NCBI RefSeq assembly: GCF_028693495.1 | Contig: NZ_JAQUVG010000010.1 | Span: forward strand, 1-53,929 | Source of the DNA: Zoogloea sp. | Lineage (GTDB): Bacteria > Pseudomonadota > Gammaproteobacteria > Burkholderiales > Rhodocyclaceae | Length of the DNA: 53,929 nucleotides | Direction: 5' to 3' | Shown: one piece after another, positions 9,768-20,837 of the stretch | How the letters are laid out: each line of letters opens with the position of its first letter | Position numbering within the stretch: the first letter of the stretch is position 1 | Position numbers and translations under genes: made by a program | Notes under the pieces: generated by a model | Databases searched by the model: none | Told to the model about the DNA's origin: nothing | What the model saw: the letters and a program-made list of their open reading frames with translations, nothing else

Positions 9768-9783
9768 CGCATGGCCCGTGCCA
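9768..9783 (-). promoter_or_regulatory. Sigma-54 (-24/-12) promoter for exbBDD-tonB
   Basis: The minus strand reads TGGCACGGGCCATGCG, matching the consensus TGGCACR-N4-TTGCW at all of the -24 block, with GG and GC exactly 10 bases apart. Expected transcript start is near 9757, giving a leader of about 145 bases to exbB. A sigma-54 activator gene lies divergently 215 bases away, which strengthens the call. Confidence 0.7.
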
Positions 9784-9847
9784 GACAGGAAAATCTTTTA
9801 TAAAACAGGAGGATGATTTTTTCTGCGGGAAGAGAAGCGGCGCTCTT

Positions 9848-9867
9848 GATGCTTTGAATGCATCAAA
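9848..9867. promoter_or_regulatory. Possible enhancer (activator binding) site
   Basis: GATGCTTTGAATGCATCAAA contains two interleaved inverted repeats, GATGC/GCATC and TTTGA/TCAAA. It lies about 65-100 bases upstream of the -24 element on the minus strand, the usual range for enhancer-binding-protein sites. The rest of the 9614-9997 gap holds no gene. Inference from position and symmetry only. Confidence 0.35.
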
Positions 9868-9997
9868 TATGGTGATTTTTCAACAGCGCTGATGAGGGCA
9901 GGACAGAACACGAGATAAGTTAATCAGAAATTCTTGGTTCGACCGCGGGAACGTTGCAAATAGTATTCGCTCACTGAGCGTCCCGGAATGACTGAAA

Positions 9998-11053
9998 ATG
10001 AATCACTCGCCCCATCTGATTACGTTCCCCGATCCAAGATCGGTCTCCCTTTCAATCCGGGCCAGTGCGGTCGTATTTGCCGATCCCAAATCACTTCAAT
10101 TACTGTCCCTGATTGACCGGGTCGCCCCCAGCAATGCCAACATCCTGATCATCGGGGAAACCGGCACCGGCAAGGAGCTGGTGGCCCGGCAGGTGCACCT
10201 GTCCAGCCTGCGGGCGGCCCAACCCTTTCTGGCCATCAATTGCGGCGCATTCTCGGAAACGCTATTCGAAAGCGAGCTGTTCGGTTTTGAAAAGGGCGCG
10301 TTTACTGGCGCCCTCAATTCCAAGGCGGGCTGGTTTGAAGCCGCCAATGGCGGCACCCTTTTTCTGGATGAGATCGGCGACCTGCCCCTGCCCATGCAGG
10401 TCAAGCTGCTGCGCGTCCTGCAGGAAGGAGAAGTGGTCCGGATCGGAGCACGCCGGCCGGTGAAGGTGGATGTCCGCCTGATTGCAGCCACCAACGTGGA
10501 CCTGGAAAAGGCCGTGGCGGAAGGGCGTTTCCGGGAAGATCTGTATTACCGCCTGAAAGTGGTGGCCCTCGACCTGCCTATCTTGCGGGATCGCCCGAGG
10601 GATATCCTGCCGCTGGCCCGGCATTTCATCAACAAATATGCCCAGCGTCTCGACATCATCGAACCCTCCCTTTCCACCGCGGCAGAGCGGGCCTTGCTGG
10701 ACTATCCCTGGCCAGGGAATATCCGCGAGCTGGAAAACGTATTGCACCGGGCCCTGCTGGTTTATCACGGCCGCCAGATCGAGGTCGGGGATCTGCACCT
10801 GCTCCCCACCCGCATCCATCCCGAAGCCAAGGACGATGAACCGGCACAGGCGGAGCTGGGGGATTGCCTCACCCGCTATCTCAAGCAGCTTTTCGAAGAG
10901 GGCAAGGAAGGCATTTTCGACCACATCGTCGATCACACCATCCACACCGCCTATCAATGGGAACATCTGAACCAGGTGCGCACGGCCCGCTTGCTGGGCG
11001 TTTCGCGCAATGTGCTGCGTACCCACCTGAAGCGCATGCAGTTGATCGACTGA
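9998..11053 (+). CDS. Sigma-54-dependent activator without sensor domain
   Basis: AAA+ enhancer-binding protein that remodels sigma-54 RNA polymerase. Only about 30 residues precede the AAA+ core, so there is no receiver, GAF or PAS domain. Walker A is GETGTGKE (53-60), the sigma-54 contact loop is GAFTGA (100-105), Walker B is LFLDEIGD (121-128), and R-finger region and [11 protein letters not shown] follow. A Fis-like helix-turn-helix lies at the end ([19 protein letters not shown]). The architecture and length (351) resemble SfnR, a sulfur-limitation activator, and PspF. It is divergent from exbBDD-tonB with its sigma-54 promoter, the obvious target. Lack of a sensor implies control by expression level or by a partner. 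Confidence 0.9.
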   Translation: MNHSPHLITFPDPRSVSLSIRASAVVFADPKSLQLLSLIDRVAPSNANILIIGETGTGKELVARQVHLSSLRAAQPFLAINCGAFSETLFESELFGFEKGAFTGALNSKAGWFEAANGGTLFLDEIGDLPLPMQVKLLRVLQEGEVVRIGARRPVKVDVRLIAATNVDLEKAVAEGRFREDLYYRLKVVALDLPILRDRPRDILPLARHFINKYAQRLDIIEPSLSTAAERALLDYPWPGNIRELENVLHRALLVYHGRQIEVGDLHLLPTRIHPEAKDDEPAQAELGDCLTRYLKQLFEEGKEGIFDHIVDHTIHTAYQWEHLNQVRTARLLGVSRNVLRTHLKRMQLID

Positions 11054-11060
11054 GACCAGC

Positions 11061-11615
11061 ATGGCCGGCAAATCCTGGGTTGATGCCAATTACCGTTTCA
11101 TTGCGGCCTATCAGGAAATCAATGCACGGATTGCCCAGCGCCAGCAGGCGCTGGGCCTGTATGTGACGCTGGTGGTCAGCATTCTCGCCGCACTGGTGGC
11201 GCTCAAGCCGGGCGCCACAGGCGGCCAGATCCCTGCCGAATGGCTGGTGCTGGGCTTTCCCGTAGCGTCCACCTGCCTGGCCTTTCTCAATTACAAGGCC
11301 GAGCGGGCCATCACCAATCTGCGTCGCTTCCTGTCCACCCTGGAAAGACTGGACAAGGAAGTTCATGGTCTGCCCAGCTACAACACCGATCCCCACTGGG
11401 CCGCCGGAGCCAACCAGGCGCGGCGGTTTCACGATTTTGCAGCAGCCGTCCTGGTCATCGGCGGCAATGGTCTTGGGCTGGCGGCCGGACTCAGCATCTA
11501 TCCCGAGAGGATCGGAGCCCATACCCCGATCCTGGGACTGGCCCTGGTCTTGAGCCTGGGATCCGTCCTGGTACTGCTCCTGAACCCTAAATGGAGTTTC
11601 CGCCCCGAGGCCTGA
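11061..11615 (+). CDS. Four-helix membrane protein of unknown function
   Basis: 184 residues with four hydrophobic segments in two pairs: LGLYVTLVVSILAALVAL (~32-49), WLVLGFPVASTCLAFL (~61-76), FAAAVLVIGGNGLGLAAGL (~128-146) and ILGLALVLSLGSVLVLLL (~158-175). A ~50-residue soluble loop between the pairs includes LRRFLSTLERLDKEVHGLP. No family recognised. It begins 7 bases after the sigma-54 activator stop, so the two are cotranscribed and probably functionally linked. The layout recalls small membrane partners that hold a regulator, but that is speculation. Confidence 0.75.
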   Translation: MAGKSWVDANYRFIAAYQEINARIAQRQQALGLYVTLVVSILAALVALKPGATGGQIPAEWLVLGFPVASTCLAFLNYKAERAITNLRRFLSTLERLDKEVHGLPSYNTDPHWAAGANQARRFHDFAAAVLVIGGNGLGLAAGLSIYPERIGAHTPILGLALVLSLGSVLVLLLNPKWSFRPEA

Positions 11616-11620
11616 CCAGC

Positions 11621-11648
11621 AGCTTGTGCTGCCCATGCAGCAGAAGCT
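11621..11648 (+). terminator. Hairpin after the activator/membrane-protein pair
   Basis: Stem of 11 pairs with one mismatch (AGCTTGTGCTGC / GCAGCAGAAGCT) and a 4-base loop, starting 6 bases after the stop at 11615. No T tract. The remaining gap to 11845 shows no gene. Confidence 0.4.
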
Positions 11649-11844
11649 CAGCACCGATGTTGCAGCGGCGCCACCAGGAACCCCCGGAGAAACTGCTCCA
11701 TTCCGGAAAAAAATCGTATCAGATCAATGACCTGGCCTTCTTCCAGCAGGGCGGCATGGTTCCTGCTATTCAGCGCTCAAAGGGAGCGGCCCCGCTCCGG
11801 GTCTGCTCCGCCGTACATCTGACGCATTCCTTTCTCCCCATCCC

Positions 11845-13065
11845 ATGAAGAAGAGTCATATCTGGACAGCTGTCGTCCTGTTGAGTGCAGCCGGTGCTGC
11901 AGGTCTGTGGCAGCAGCAGAGTGCCGTTGGCAAGGAGCCCGTGGTGAGCGCAGCGAAGCCAGGCCCGGGGGGACGCAACCGGGACACGGCCAACCGGCCG
12001 GTGCCCGTCCGCACGGCAGCGAGCCGGACTGGTGAGATCGAGATCTCGGTCAATGCCATCGGGACTGTGACGGCCTTCAATACGGTGGTCATCAAACCCC
12101 GGGTAGACGGGCAACTGGTACGCGTCGCGTTCCGGGAGGGCCAGATGGTCCAGGCAGGCGCGCTGCTGGCCGAGATAGATCCACGCCCTTACGCCGCCAC
12201 GCTGGCCCAGGCCTCGGGACAGCTCACCCGCGATGAAGCCCTGCTGGCCCATGCCCGCCTGGACCTGGAACGCTACCGAGGCCTGCTGGCCAAGGACTCC
12301 ATCGCCCACCAGCAGGTGGACGCCCAGGAAGCCCAGGTGCGGCAACTGGAAGGAACGGTCGAGACCGATCGGGCCCAGGTGGAAACGGCACGCCTCAACC
12401 TGAGCTTCACCCGGGTGACCGCGCCGCTGGCCGGCACCCTGGGGCTGCGCCAGGTGGATGCGGGCAACATGGTGCGGGCTGCCGACGCCACGGGCTTGGT
12501 GGTACTGACCCAGACCCAGCCCATCTCGGTGCTGTTCGCCGTTCCCGCCACCCATCTGCCGGCTCTCCAGGCCCGGGCCGGCAAGCCCCTGGCCGTGGAA
12601 GCCTGGGACCGGGACGGACGGCGCCGGCTGGCCACCGGCCGGCTGCTCAGCACCGACAACCTGATCGACACCAGCACCGGCACCGTCCGCCTCAAGGCCC
12701 AGTTCGACAATCCGGACGGCAGCCTCTTCCCCAACCAGTTCGTGAGCACCCGGCTGCGCCTGGAAACCCGTGACGCACAGGTGCTGGTGCCGTCCGCGGC
12801 CATCCTGAAGGGAGCCCAGGGCAATTTTGTCTATGTGGTGGATGAGACTGCGCAGAAGGCCAGCATGCGTCCGGTGGTGCTGGGGCCCTCCACGGCGGAG
12901 ACGGTGTCCATCGAATCCGGCCTCAAGGCCGGAGAGAAAGTGGTCATTGAAGGGGTGGACCGCCTGCGGGATGGGGCTCCCGTGGACATCAGCGCGCCGG
13001 CGCCCCGTCCCCAGGGCGCGGGTGGTCCGGAGGGTGAGCGCCGCGAGCGCAAGAAGCCGGCATGA
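11845..13065 (+). CDS. mdtA: RND efflux periplasmic adaptor (MdtA-like)
   Basis: Membrane fusion protein that links the inner-membrane RND pump to the outer-membrane channel. An N-terminal hydrophobic anchor ([15 protein letters not shown]) is followed by the lipoyl/hairpin region ([16 protein letters not shown]...[10 protein letters not shown]), a coiled-coil hairpin (~110-170) and the beta-barrel region ([19 protein letters not shown]). It ends in a polar tail ERRERKKPA. 406 residues is typical. Its stop overlaps the start of the first pump gene (ATGA). Order adaptor, pump, pump, outer-membrane factor matches mdtABC-type operons. Confidence 0.92.
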   Translation: MKKSHIWTAVVLLSAAGAAGLWQQQSAVGKEPVVSAAKPGPGGRNRDTANRPVPVRTAASRTGEIEISVNAIGTVTAFNTVVIKPRVDGQLVRVAFREGQMVQAGALLAEIDPRPYAATLAQASGQLTRDEALLAHARLDLERYRGLLAKDSIAHQQVDAQEAQVRQLEGTVETDRAQVETARLNLSFTRVTAPLAGTLGLRQVDAGNMVRAADATGLVVLTQTQPISVLFAVPATHLPALQARAGKPLAVEAWDRDGRRRLATGRLLSTDNLIDTSTGTVRLKAQFDNPDGSLFPNQFVSTRLRLETRDAQVLVPSAAILKGAQGNFVYVVDETAQKASMRPVVLGPSTAETVSIESGLKAGEKVVIEGVDRLRDGAPVDISAPAPRPQGAGGPEGERRERKKPA

Positions 13066-16000
13066 ACCCCTCCCGCCCCTTCATCCTGCGGCCGGTGGCG
13101 ACCTCGCTGCTGATGCTGGCGATCCTCCTCGTCGGTCTGATCGCCCTGCGCCTGCTGCCCGTCTCCGCCCTGCCGGAGGTCGAATACCCCACCATCCAGA
13201 TCGCCACCCGCTACCCGGGGGCCAGCCCGGACGTCACCACCTCGGCCATCACCGCCCCGCTGGAGCGCCAGTTCGGCCAGATGCCCGGCCTCAAGCGCAT
13301 GTCGTCCACCAGCGGCGAGGGCATCTCCGTCATCACCCTGCAGTTCGATCTGAGCCTGAAGATGGACGTGGCCGAGCAGCAGGTGCAGGCGGCCATCAGT
13401 ACCACCGGCAGCTTCCTGCCCCAGGACCTGCCGATGCCGCCGGTGTACAGCAAGATCAACCCCGCCGACGCCCCCATCCTGACCCTGGCGGTCAGCTCCG
13501 GCAGCCTGCCCATGGCCCGCCTGGCCGACCTGGTGGATACGCGCATCGCCATGAAGATCTCCCAGCTGCCGGGCATCGGGCTGGTCACCATCGGTGGCGG
13601 GCTGCGTCCGGCCGTACGGGTGCAGGTCAATCCCCAGGCCCTGGCCTCGGCCGGCCTCAGCCTGGAGGACGTGCGCACGGCCATTGCCAACGCCAACGTG
13701 AACATGGCCAAAGGCAGCTTCGACGGCCCGGTGAAGGCCACCACCCTGGATTCCAACGACCAGCTCAAATCCGCCGAGGACTACCGCCGCCTCACCATCG
13801 CCTGGCGCAACGGCGCCCCCATCCGCCTGGGCGACGTGGCCGAGGCGGTGGAAGGGGTCGAGAACACCCGCCTCGCCGCCTGGGCCGACAAGAGCCCGGC
13901 GGTCATCATCAACATCCATCGCCAGCCCGGTGCCAACGTCATCGACACCGCCGAGCGGGTACGCGCCCTGCTCCCCCAGCTCGAAGACGACCTGCCCACC
14001 TCGGTGGACCTGCGCCTCCTCACCGACCGCACCCTCTCGATCCGTGCCTCGGTGCGCGACGTGCAGTTCGAGCTGGTGCTGGCGGTGGCCCTGGTGGTGG
14101 GGGTGATCTTCCTGTTCCTGCGCAGCTTCACCGCCACCCTCATCCCGGCGGTGGCCGTGCCCCTGTCCCTGGTGGGCACCTTTGCCGTCATGTACGCCGC
14201 CGGTTTCTCCATCAACAACCTCACCCTGATGGCCCTCACCATCGCCACCGGCTTCGTGGTGGACGACGCCATCGTGATGATCGAGAACATCAGCCGTCAC
14301 GTGGAGGACGGCGAAACGCCCCTGGAGGCCGCCCTCAAGGGGGCGAAGCAGATCGGCTTCACCATCATCTCCCTCACCGTCTCGCTGATCGCCGTGCTGA
14401 TCCCGCTGATCTTCATGCAGGACGTGGTGGGACGCCTGTTCCGGGAGTTCGCCATCACCCTGGCGGTGTCCATCCTGATCTCGGCGCTGGTGTCCCTGAC
14501 CCTTACCCCGATGATGTCGGCCCGCCTGCTCAAGCCCACCGGCCGGCATCACGACCACAACGGCGCCTTCTTCCAGGCCATCGTGGACCGCTACGCGGTG
14601 ATGCTCGACTGGGTGCTGGCGCGCCAGCGCCTGACCCTGCTGGTCTCCATCGGCACCCTGGCCCTCACCGCGCTGCTGTATGTGCTGATTCCCAAGGGCT
14701 TCTTCCCGGTACAGGACACCGGCCTCATCCAGGCCATCTCCGACGCCCCCCAGGACATCTCCTTCAACGCCATGGTGGGACGCCAGCGCGCCCTGGCCGA
14801 CGTGGTGCTGGAAGACCCGGCGGTGGACAGCCTGTCCTCCTTCATCGGCGTGGACGGCACCAACACCACCCTCAACAGCGGGCGCATGCTCATAAAGCTC
14901 AAGCCCCATGATGAACGGGACGCCGACGCCACCGAGGTCATCCGGCGCCTGCAGGCCCGCCTGGCCGAGCGGCGCTTCGACACCCGGCTGTACATGCAGC
15001 CGGTGCAGGACCTCTCCATCGAGGCCCGGGCCAGCCGCACCCAGTACCAGTTCAGCGTGGAGAGCGCCAACGCGGCCCAGCTCGCCGAGTGGACGGGCCG
15101 CCTGCTCGAACGGCTGCGCAGCGCGCCGGAGCTGGCCGACGTGGCCAGCGACCTGCAGGACCAGGGCGCCCTGGCCTACATCGACATCGACCGGGACAGC
15201 GCCGGCCGCCTGGGCATCACCCCGGCGGCCATCGACAACGCCCTCTACAGCGCCTTCGGCCAGCGCCAGGTGTCCAACATCTTCACCCAGTCGGCCCTCT
15301 ACCGGGTGGTGCTGGAAGTGGCCCCCGAGTTCCAGACCAGCCCGGCGGCGCTGGAGCACATCCACGTCCCCGCTGCGGGCGGGCGCAGCGTGCCCCTGTC
15401 GTCGGTGGCGCGCATCAGCGAGCGGCGCAGCACCCTGGCCATCCAGCACATCGGCCAGTTTCCGGCGGTCACCCTGTCCTTCAACCTGGCGCCGGGCGTG
15501 GCCCTGGGCGATGCGGTCAAGGCCATCCGCGCCGCCGAAGCCGGGCTCGGTCTGCCCCGGGGCATGCGCAGCAGCTTCCAGGGCGCCGCCCTGGCCTTCC
15601 AGGCCTCCCTGGACAACACCCTGCTGCTGATCCTCGCTGCAGTGGTGACCATGTACATCGTGCTGGGAGTGCTCTACGAGAGCACCGTCCATCCGGTCAC
15701 CATCCTGTCCACCCTGCCCTCGGCCGGGGTCGGCGCCCTGCTGGCCCTGCTGGTGTCGGGCCATGAGCTGGGCATGATCGGCATCATCGGGATCATCCTG
15801 CTCATCGGCATCGTCAAGAAGAACGCCATCATGATGATCGACTTCGCCCTGGAGGCGGAGCGGGAGCAGGGCAAGTCACCCCACGAGGCGATCCGCGAAG
15901 CCTGCCTGCTGCGCTTCCGGCCCATCCTGATGACCACCCTGGCCGCCCTGCTGGGCGCCCTCCCCCTGATGCTGGGCAGCGGCGTCGGTTCCGAGCTGCG

Positions 16001-16127
16001 CCAGCCCCTGGGCATCACCATGGTCGGCGGCCTGCTGGTCAGCCAGGTGCTCACCATCTTCACCACCCCGGTGATCTATCTGGCCTTCGACCGGACAGCC
16101 CGGCGCTGGAAGACGGCCTTCGCATGA
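13062..16127 (+). CDS. mdtB: RND multidrug pump subunit (MdtB-like)
   Basis: Twelve-helix inner-membrane proton/drug antiporter of the HAE-1 RND family, 1021 residues. The proton-relay aspartates are in TM4 ([13 protein letters not shown], near residue 400) and the relay lysine in TM10 ([13 protein letters not shown], near 917). The first helix reads [20 protein letters not shown]. In E. coli MdtB and MdtC work as a heterotrimer (2:1) with bile salts and other substrates; the paired genes here imply the same. It overlaps the adaptor gene by 4 bases. Confidence 0.93.
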   Translation: MNPSRPFILRPVATSLLMLAILLVGLIALRLLPVSALPEVEYPTIQIATRYPGASPDVTTSAITAPLERQFGQMPGLKRMSSTSGEGISVITLQFDLSLKMDVAEQQVQAAISTTGSFLPQDLPMPPVYSKINPADAPILTLAVSSGSLPMARLADLVDTRIAMKISQLPGIGLVTIGGGLRPAVRVQVNPQALASAGLSLEDVRTAIANANVNMAKGSFDGPVKATTLDSNDQLKSAEDYRRLTIAWRNGAPIRLGDVAEAVEGVENTRLAAWADKSPAVIINIHRQPGANVIDTAERVRALLPQLEDDLPTSVDLRLLTDRTLSIRASVRDVQFELVLAVALVVGVIFLFLRSFTATLIPAVAVPLSLVGTFAVMYAAGFSINNLTLMALTIATGFVVDDAIVMIENISRHVEDGETPLEAALKGAKQIGFTIISLTVSLIAVLIPLIFMQDVVGRLFREFAITLAVSILISALVSLTLTPMMSARLLKPTGRHHDHNGAFFQAIVDRYAVMLDWVLARQRLTLLVSIGTLALTALLYVLIPKGFFPVQDTGLIQAISDAPQDISFNAMVGRQRALADVVLEDPAVDSLSSFIGVDGTNTTLNSGRMLIKLKPHDERDADATEVIRRLQARLAERRFDTRLYMQPVQDLSIEARASRTQYQFSVESANAAQLAEWTGRLLERLRSAPELADVASDLQDQGALAYIDIDRDSAGRLGITPAAIDNALYSAFGQRQVSNIFTQSALYRVVLEVAPEFQTSPAALEHIHVPAAGGRSVPLSSVARISERRSTLAIQHIGQFPAVTLSFNLAPGVALGDAVKAIRAAEAGLGLPRGMRSSFQGAALAFQASLDNTLLLILAAVVTMYIVLGVLYESTVHPVTILSTLPSAGVGALLALLVSGHELGMIGIIGIILLIGIVKKNAIMMIDFALEAEREQGKSPHEAIREACLLRFRPILMTTLAALLGALPLMLGSGVGSELRQPLGITMVGGLLVSQVLTIFTTPVIYLAFDRTARRWKTAFA

Positions 16128-16207
16128 GCGCCCCCAGCCCAACCCTGCCGTCCCCATCCCGCGGGGTCCAGTTCATCCGGCCTCTGCCCGGGGAAAGGGC
16201 TGCGGCC

Positions 16208-19200
16208 ATGAATCTGTCGGCCCTCTTCATCCGCCGCCCGGTAGCCACCTCCCTGCTGGCCCTGGCACTGGCCCTGGTGGGGCTGGTGGCTTACCGGCTG
16301 TTGCCGGTGGCGGCCCTGCCCCAGGTGGACTTCCCGACCCTCACCGTCTCGGCCAGCCTCCCCGGGGCCAGCCCGGAGACCATGGCGGCGACGGTGGCGA
16401 CGCCCCTTGAGCGGGCCCTCGGCACCATCGCCGGGGTCACCGAGCTGACCTCCTCCAGCTCCCTGGGCAGCACCCGCATCACCCTTCAGCTCGACCTGGA
16501 CCAGAACATCGAGAGCGCCGCCAAGAGCGTGCAGGCGGCCATCAATGCCACCCGCGCCCAGCTGCCCAGCGGCATGGCCGGCAACCCCAGCTACCGCAAG
16601 ATCAACCCCTCCGACATGCCGGTGCTGATCCTGTCACTGACCTCCGACACCCTCTCCCGGGCCGAGATGTACGACTTCGCCTCGACGGTGCTGGCCCAGC
16701 GCCTGGCCCAGGTGAAGGGCGTCGGCCAGGTGAACCTGGGGGGCGGTTCCCTGCCCGCGGTGCGGGTGGAAGTGGAGCCGGCCACCCTGGCTGCCGCCGG
16801 TATCGGCGTGGAGGAGGTGCGCAAGGCCATCGACGCCGCCAATGTCAGCCGCCCCAAGGGCAGCCTGGCGAACGGCGAGCGCCACTGGCAACTGGGCGCC
16901 AGCGACGAGGCCAGCAAGGCCGCCGACTACGTGCCCACCATCGTCTCCTGGAAGAACAACGCCGCCGTGCGCCTGGGCGACGTGGCCCGGGTTGTCGACG
17001 GCGAGCAGGACACCCGCAACATCGGCCTCGCCAACGGCAAGCCGGCGGTGATCCTGCTGATCAACCGCCAGCCCGACGCCAACGTGATCGACACCGTCGA
17101 CCGCACCATGGCCATCCTGCCCATGCTGCGCGAGGAACTGCCGCCGGGCATCACGCTCGAGGTGGTGGCCGACCGCACCGTCACCATCCGCGCCTCCCTG
17201 CGCGAGGTACAGCACACCCTGCTGCTGTCGGTGGCCCTGGTGATCATGGTGGTCTTCCTGTTCCTGCGCAACGCGCGGGCCGCCCTCATCCCCAGCGTGG
17301 CCGTACCGGTGTCCCTGCTCGGCACCTTCGGGGTGATGTATCTGTGCGGCTTCTCCCTCAACAACTTCTCCCTGATGGCCCTGGTCATCGTCACCGGCTT
17401 CGTGGTGGATGACGCGGTGGTGGTGCTGGAGAACGTCTCCCGCCACATGGAGGCCGGCATGCGCCCCTTCGATGCCGCCATCCAGGGCGCACGGGAAGTC
17501 GGCTTCACCGTGCTCTCCATGAGCCTGTCGCTGATCGCCGTGTTCATCCCCATCCTGATGATGGGGGGCATCGTCGGGCGCCTGTTCCGGGAGTTCGCCA
17601 TCACCCTGTCGGCGGCCATCCTGGTGTCCCTGGTGGTGTCCCTGACCCTCACCCCGATGATGTGCGCCCACCTGCTGCGCCCCCCGCCGCCCGACACTGG
17701 CCGGCGCCGTCCGGCCCTCTCCACCCGCGCCCTCGATGCGCTGATTGCCGGCTACGGCCGCAGCCTGGCCCTGGTGCTGCGCCACCCGTGGGTGACTCTG
17801 GCGCTGCTGCTGGGCACCATCGCCTTCAACATCCACCTGTACGGCATCGTCCCCAAGGGCTTCTTCCCCCAGCAGGACACCGGCCGCATCATGGGCTTCA
17901 TCGACGCCGACCAGCGCACCTCCTTCCAGTCCATGCAGGCCAAGCTGAGCCGCTTCGTCTCCATCGTGCAGAGCGACCCCGCCGTGGACAACGTGGTCGG
18001 CTACGCCGGCGGAGGGGGAGGCGGCGGCCCGCGGGGAGGGGGCGGCATGATGTTCGTCACCCTCAAGCCCCTCTCCGAGCGCGACGTGAGCGCCGACCAG
18101 GTGATCGCCCGCCTGCGCGGAAAGGTCTCCCGGGAGCCCGGCGCCAGCCTGTTCCTCGTCGCCGCCCAGGACATCCGCATCGGTGGGCGGATGTCTGGCG
18201 CCCAGTACGAGTTCACCCTGCAATCGGACTCCCTGCAGGAGCTGAAGACCTGGGAGCCGCGCATCCGCGATGTCATGCGCAAGCTGCCCCAGCTGGAGGA
18301 TGTCAGCTCCGACCGCCAGGACAAGGGCGAGCAGACCTACCTGTCGGTGGACCGGGACGCGGTAGCACGCCTCGGCCTCAACCAGCGCCTGATCAACGCC
18401 ACCCTCAACGACCTCTTCGGCCAGCGCCTGGTGTCCACCATCTACGGCCCCCTCAACCAGTACCGGGTGGTACTGGAAGCCGGGCAGCGCTACCTGCAGA
18501 GCCCCGAATCCCTCAACGACCTGTTCATCGTCGGGCCGGACGGCAACCGGGTGCCCCTGGGCGCCTTTGCCCGCTGGGAGTCCGGCACCATGCCCCTGTC
18601 GGTACAGCACCAGGGCGGCAGCGTGGCCACCACCATTTCCTTCAACCTGGCTCTGGGCGTATCCCTGTCGGAAGCCACCGATGCGGTGCGCCTGGAGATG
18701 GCCCGGATCGGGGTGCCCAGCTCGGTGCACGGCAGCTTCGAAGGCAACGCCAAGGCCTTCCAGGCCTCCCTGAAGAGCCAGCCCCTGCTGATCCTGGCCG
18801 CCATCGTCGCGGTGTACCTGATCCTGGGCATGCTCTACGAGAACCTGACCCACCCCATCACCATCCTGTCCACGCTGCCCTCGGCCGGGGTCGGAGCGAT
18901 CCTGGCGCTGCTGCTGTTCAAGACCGAGTTCGGGGTGATCGCCCTGATCGGGGTGATCCTGCTCATCGGCATCGTCATGAAGAACGCCATCATGATGATC
19001 GACTTCGCCATCGCGGCCGAACGCAGCCGCGGCCTGTCCCCCCGGGACGCCATCTTCGAAGCCTGCCTGCTGCGCTTCCGCCCGATCATGATGACCACCG
19101 TGGCAGCCCTGTTCGCAGCCCTGCCCCTGGCCTTCGGCGTGGGTGACGGCGCCGAGCTGCGTCAGCCCCTGGGGATCACCATCGTCGGTGGCCTGATCCT

Positions 19201-19324
19201 CAGCCAGATCCTCACCCTGTACACCACGCCGGTGGTCTATCTGCAGCTGGATCGCCTGCGCCTTAGCCTCGTCCGCCTGCGCAGCCGCCGTACCCCGGCA
19301 GAGCCTCCGGCGCTGGCCCCATGA
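16208..19324 (+). CDS. mdtC: RND multidrug pump subunit (MdtC-like)
   Basis: Second HAE-1 RND pump, 1038 residues from ATG 16208 ([20 protein letters not shown]), with GGGGAAAGG just upstream. An earlier in-frame ATG at 16124 overlaps the mdtB stop but would add 28 non-conserved residues. TM4 has [13 protein letters not shown] (near 400) and TM10 [14 protein letters not shown] glycine-rich run ([13 protein letters not shown], near residue 600) sits in the second periplasmic loop, longer than usual for MdtC. Works with the MdtB-like subunit. Confidence 0.92.
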   Translation: MNLSALFIRRPVATSLLALALALVGLVAYRLLPVAALPQVDFPTLTVSASLPGASPETMAATVATPLERALGTIAGVTELTSSSSLGSTRITLQLDLDQNIESAAKSVQAAINATRAQLPSGMAGNPSYRKINPSDMPVLILSLTSDTLSRAEMYDFASTVLAQRLAQVKGVGQVNLGGGSLPAVRVEVEPATLAAAGIGVEEVRKAIDAANVSRPKGSLANGERHWQLGASDEASKAADYVPTIVSWKNNAAVRLGDVARVVDGEQDTRNIGLANGKPAVILLINRQPDANVIDTVDRTMAILPMLREELPPGITLEVVADRTVTIRASLREVQHTLLLSVALVIMVVFLFLRNARAALIPSVAVPVSLLGTFGVMYLCGFSLNNFSLMALVIVTGFVVDDAVVVLENVSRHMEAGMRPFDAAIQGAREVGFTVLSMSLSLIAVFIPILMMGGIVGRLFREFAITLSAAILVSLVVSLTLTPMMCAHLLRPPPPDTGRRRPALSTRALDALIAGYGRSLALVLRHPWVTLALLLGTIAFNIHLYGIVPKGFFPQQDTGRIMGFIDADQRTSFQSMQAKLSRFVSIVQSDPAVDNVVGYAGGGGGGGPRGGGGMMFVTLKPLSERDVSADQVIARLRGKVSREPGASLFLVAAQDIRIGGRMSGAQYEFTLQSDSLQELKTWEPRIRDVMRKLPQLEDVSSDRQDKGEQTYLSVDRDAVARLGLNQRLINATLNDLFGQRLVSTIYGPLNQYRVVLEAGQRYLQSPESLNDLFIVGPDGNRVPLGAFARWESGTMPLSVQHQGGSVATTISFNLALGVSLSEATDAVRLEMARIGVPSSVHGSFEGNAKAFQASLKSQPLLILAAIVAVYLILGMLYENLTHPITILSTLPSAGVGAILALLLFKTEFGVIALIGVILLIGIVMKNAIMMIDFAIAAERSRGLSPRDAIFEACLLRFRPIMMTTVAALFAALPLAFGVGDGAELRQPLGITIVGGLILSQILTLYTTPVVYLQLDRLRLSLVRLRSRRTPAEPPALAP

Positions 19325-19353
19325 CGCCTCACGCCATTCACTCAATCGACGCC

Positions 19354-20793
19354 ATGAAACCTCGCCTTGCCCTGCTCTCGGCCGCCCTGCTTCTCGCGGG
19401 CTGTGCCGTCGGCCCCGACTACCGCCGCCCGGAAGCGCCGGTCCCCACCCAGTTCCGCGAGGCCGACGGCGGGAAGCTGGCCGCCGCCGATGCATCTGCC
19501 ACCACCGCGGCCACTCACACCACCGATGCCCAGGCCAGCAACGCCTGGTGGAAACACTTCGCCGACCCGCAGCTGGACAGCCTGGTGGAACAGGTGGAGC
19601 TGTCCAACCAGAACATCCGCGGGGCAGAGGCTCGCTATCGCCAGGCCAGCGCGCTGCTCGATGCCGCCCAGGCCGCCTACTTCCCGACCCTCAACGCCAC
19701 CGCAGGGGTCACCCGCAACCAGGGGGTCACCACCACCACCACCGGCGGCACCACCGCCAGCGCCGGCGCCCCCATCCGCAACACCAGCCGCCTGTCCCTC
19801 ACCGCCAGCTGGGAGCCCGACCTGTGGGGCCGCATCGCCCGCAGCAGCGAAGCGGCCGGCGCCAGCGCCGCCGCCGTGGGTGCCGACCTGCAGGCGGCCC
19901 GCCTGTCGGCCCAGGCCGCCGTTACCCAGGCCTATCTCCAGCTGCGCATCAACGATGCCCAGCACGCCCTCTTGGCGCGCACGGTGGACGCCTACACGCG
20001 CTCGGCCGAGATCACCCGCAACCGCTTCGATGCCGGCGTCGCCGCCCGTGCCGACGTCACCCAGGCCCAGGCCCAGCTGAAAACGGCCCAGGCCCAGCTC
20101 ATCGACCTGGGCATCCAGCGCCGCCAGCTGGAGCACGCCATCGCCGTGCTCACCGGCCGGCCACCCGCTGACCTGGCCCTGGCCCCGGCCAGCACCCTGC
20201 CCGCCCTGCCGGCGGTGCCCGGCCTGCTGCCCTCGACGCTGCTGGAACGGCGCCCCGACATCGCCGCAGCCGAACGCCGGGTGGCCGCCGCCAATGCCCA
20301 GATCGGCGTGGCCCAGGCCGCCTTCTTCCCGACCCTGACCCTGGGCGCCACCGCAGGCACCCAGGCCAGCGCCCTGGCCCGGGTGCTGTCCCTGCCCAAT
20401 CAGTTCTGGTCCCTCGGCCCCAACCTGGCCCTCAGCGTGTTCGATGCCGGCGCCCGCTCGGCCCGCAAGGCCCAGGCCATCGCCGCCTGGGACGAGAGCG
20501 TGGCCGCCTACCGCCAGACCGTGCTCACCGCCTTTCAGGAGGTCGAAGACAACCTGGCCGCCCTGCGCATCCTGGAGGCTGAGGCCCAGGCCCAGGCCGA
20601 AGCCCTGGCCGCGGCCACCGAAACCCTGGCGCTGGTGAACAATCAGTACCTGGCCGGCACGGTGAGCTACCTCAACGTCACCAACGCGCAGACCGTCGCC
20701 CTCAACGCCGAACGGGCCCGCCTCGACATCCTGGTGCGCCGCCTGACCGGCAGCGTGGCTCTGTTCAAGGCCGTCGGCGGCAACCCGTCGTGA
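19354..20793 (+). CDS. RND outer-membrane factor lipoprotein (OprM/NodT family)
   Basis: TolC-like outer-membrane channel completing the efflux system. Signal peptide with lipobox LLLAGCAVGPDYRRPEAPVP (lipidated Cys near residue 17), then two outer-membrane efflux repeats, each with heptad-rich helices (AEARYRQASALLDAAQAAYFPTL; ANAQIGVAQAAFFPTL) and FQEVEDNLAALRILEAE. I prefer ATG 19354 (MKPRLALL), which gives a proper signal sequence; the frame is open from ATG 19321, which overlaps the mdtC stop. About 479 residues, normal for the family. Confidence 0.9.
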   Translation: MKPRLALLSAALLLAGCAVGPDYRRPEAPVPTQFREADGGKLAAADASATTAATHTTDAQASNAWWKHFADPQLDSLVEQVELSNQNIRGAEARYRQASALLDAAQAAYFPTLNATAGVTRNQGVTTTTTGGTTASAGAPIRNTSRLSLTASWEPDLWGRIARSSEAAGASAAAVGADLQAARLSAQAAVTQAYLQLRINDAQHALLARTVDAYTRSAEITRNRFDAGVAARADVTQAQAQLKTAQAQLIDLGIQRRQLEHAIAVLTGRPPADLALAPASTLPALPAVPGLLPSTLLERRPDIAAAERRVAAANAQIGVAQAAFFPTLTLGATAGTQASALARVLSLPNQFWSLGPNLALSVFDAGARSARKAQAIAAWDESVAAYRQTVLTAFQEVEDNLAALRILEAEAQAQAEALAAATETLALVNNQYLAGTVSYLNVTNAQTVALNAERARLDILVRRLTGSVALFKAVGGNPS

Positions 20794-20837
20794 GCCCGGA
20801 GCGCCCCTCCTTTCCATTGACCTTTCCAGGAGCCATC

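Noticed and set aside
9756..9771. A second sigma-54-like element on the plus strand (TGGCATTGCCTACGCA)
   Set aside because: GG/GC spacing is right but the -12 block is poor and it overlaps the much better minus-strand element; distance to the activator gene is about 230 bases.
12831..15764. 977-residue minus-strand frame opposite mdtA/mdtB
   Set aside because: Antisense of the RND pump genes; His/Gln/Gly-rich low-complexity pattern and no start signals.
16124..16207. Upstream start giving 28 extra residues on the MdtC-like pump
   Set aside because: Extra residues are Pro/Ser-rich and unlike the family; ATG 16208 has a better ribosome binding site and the canonical first helix.
16634..19495. 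953-residue minus-strand frame opposite mdtC
   Set aside because: Antisense shadow of a clearly conserved pump gene.
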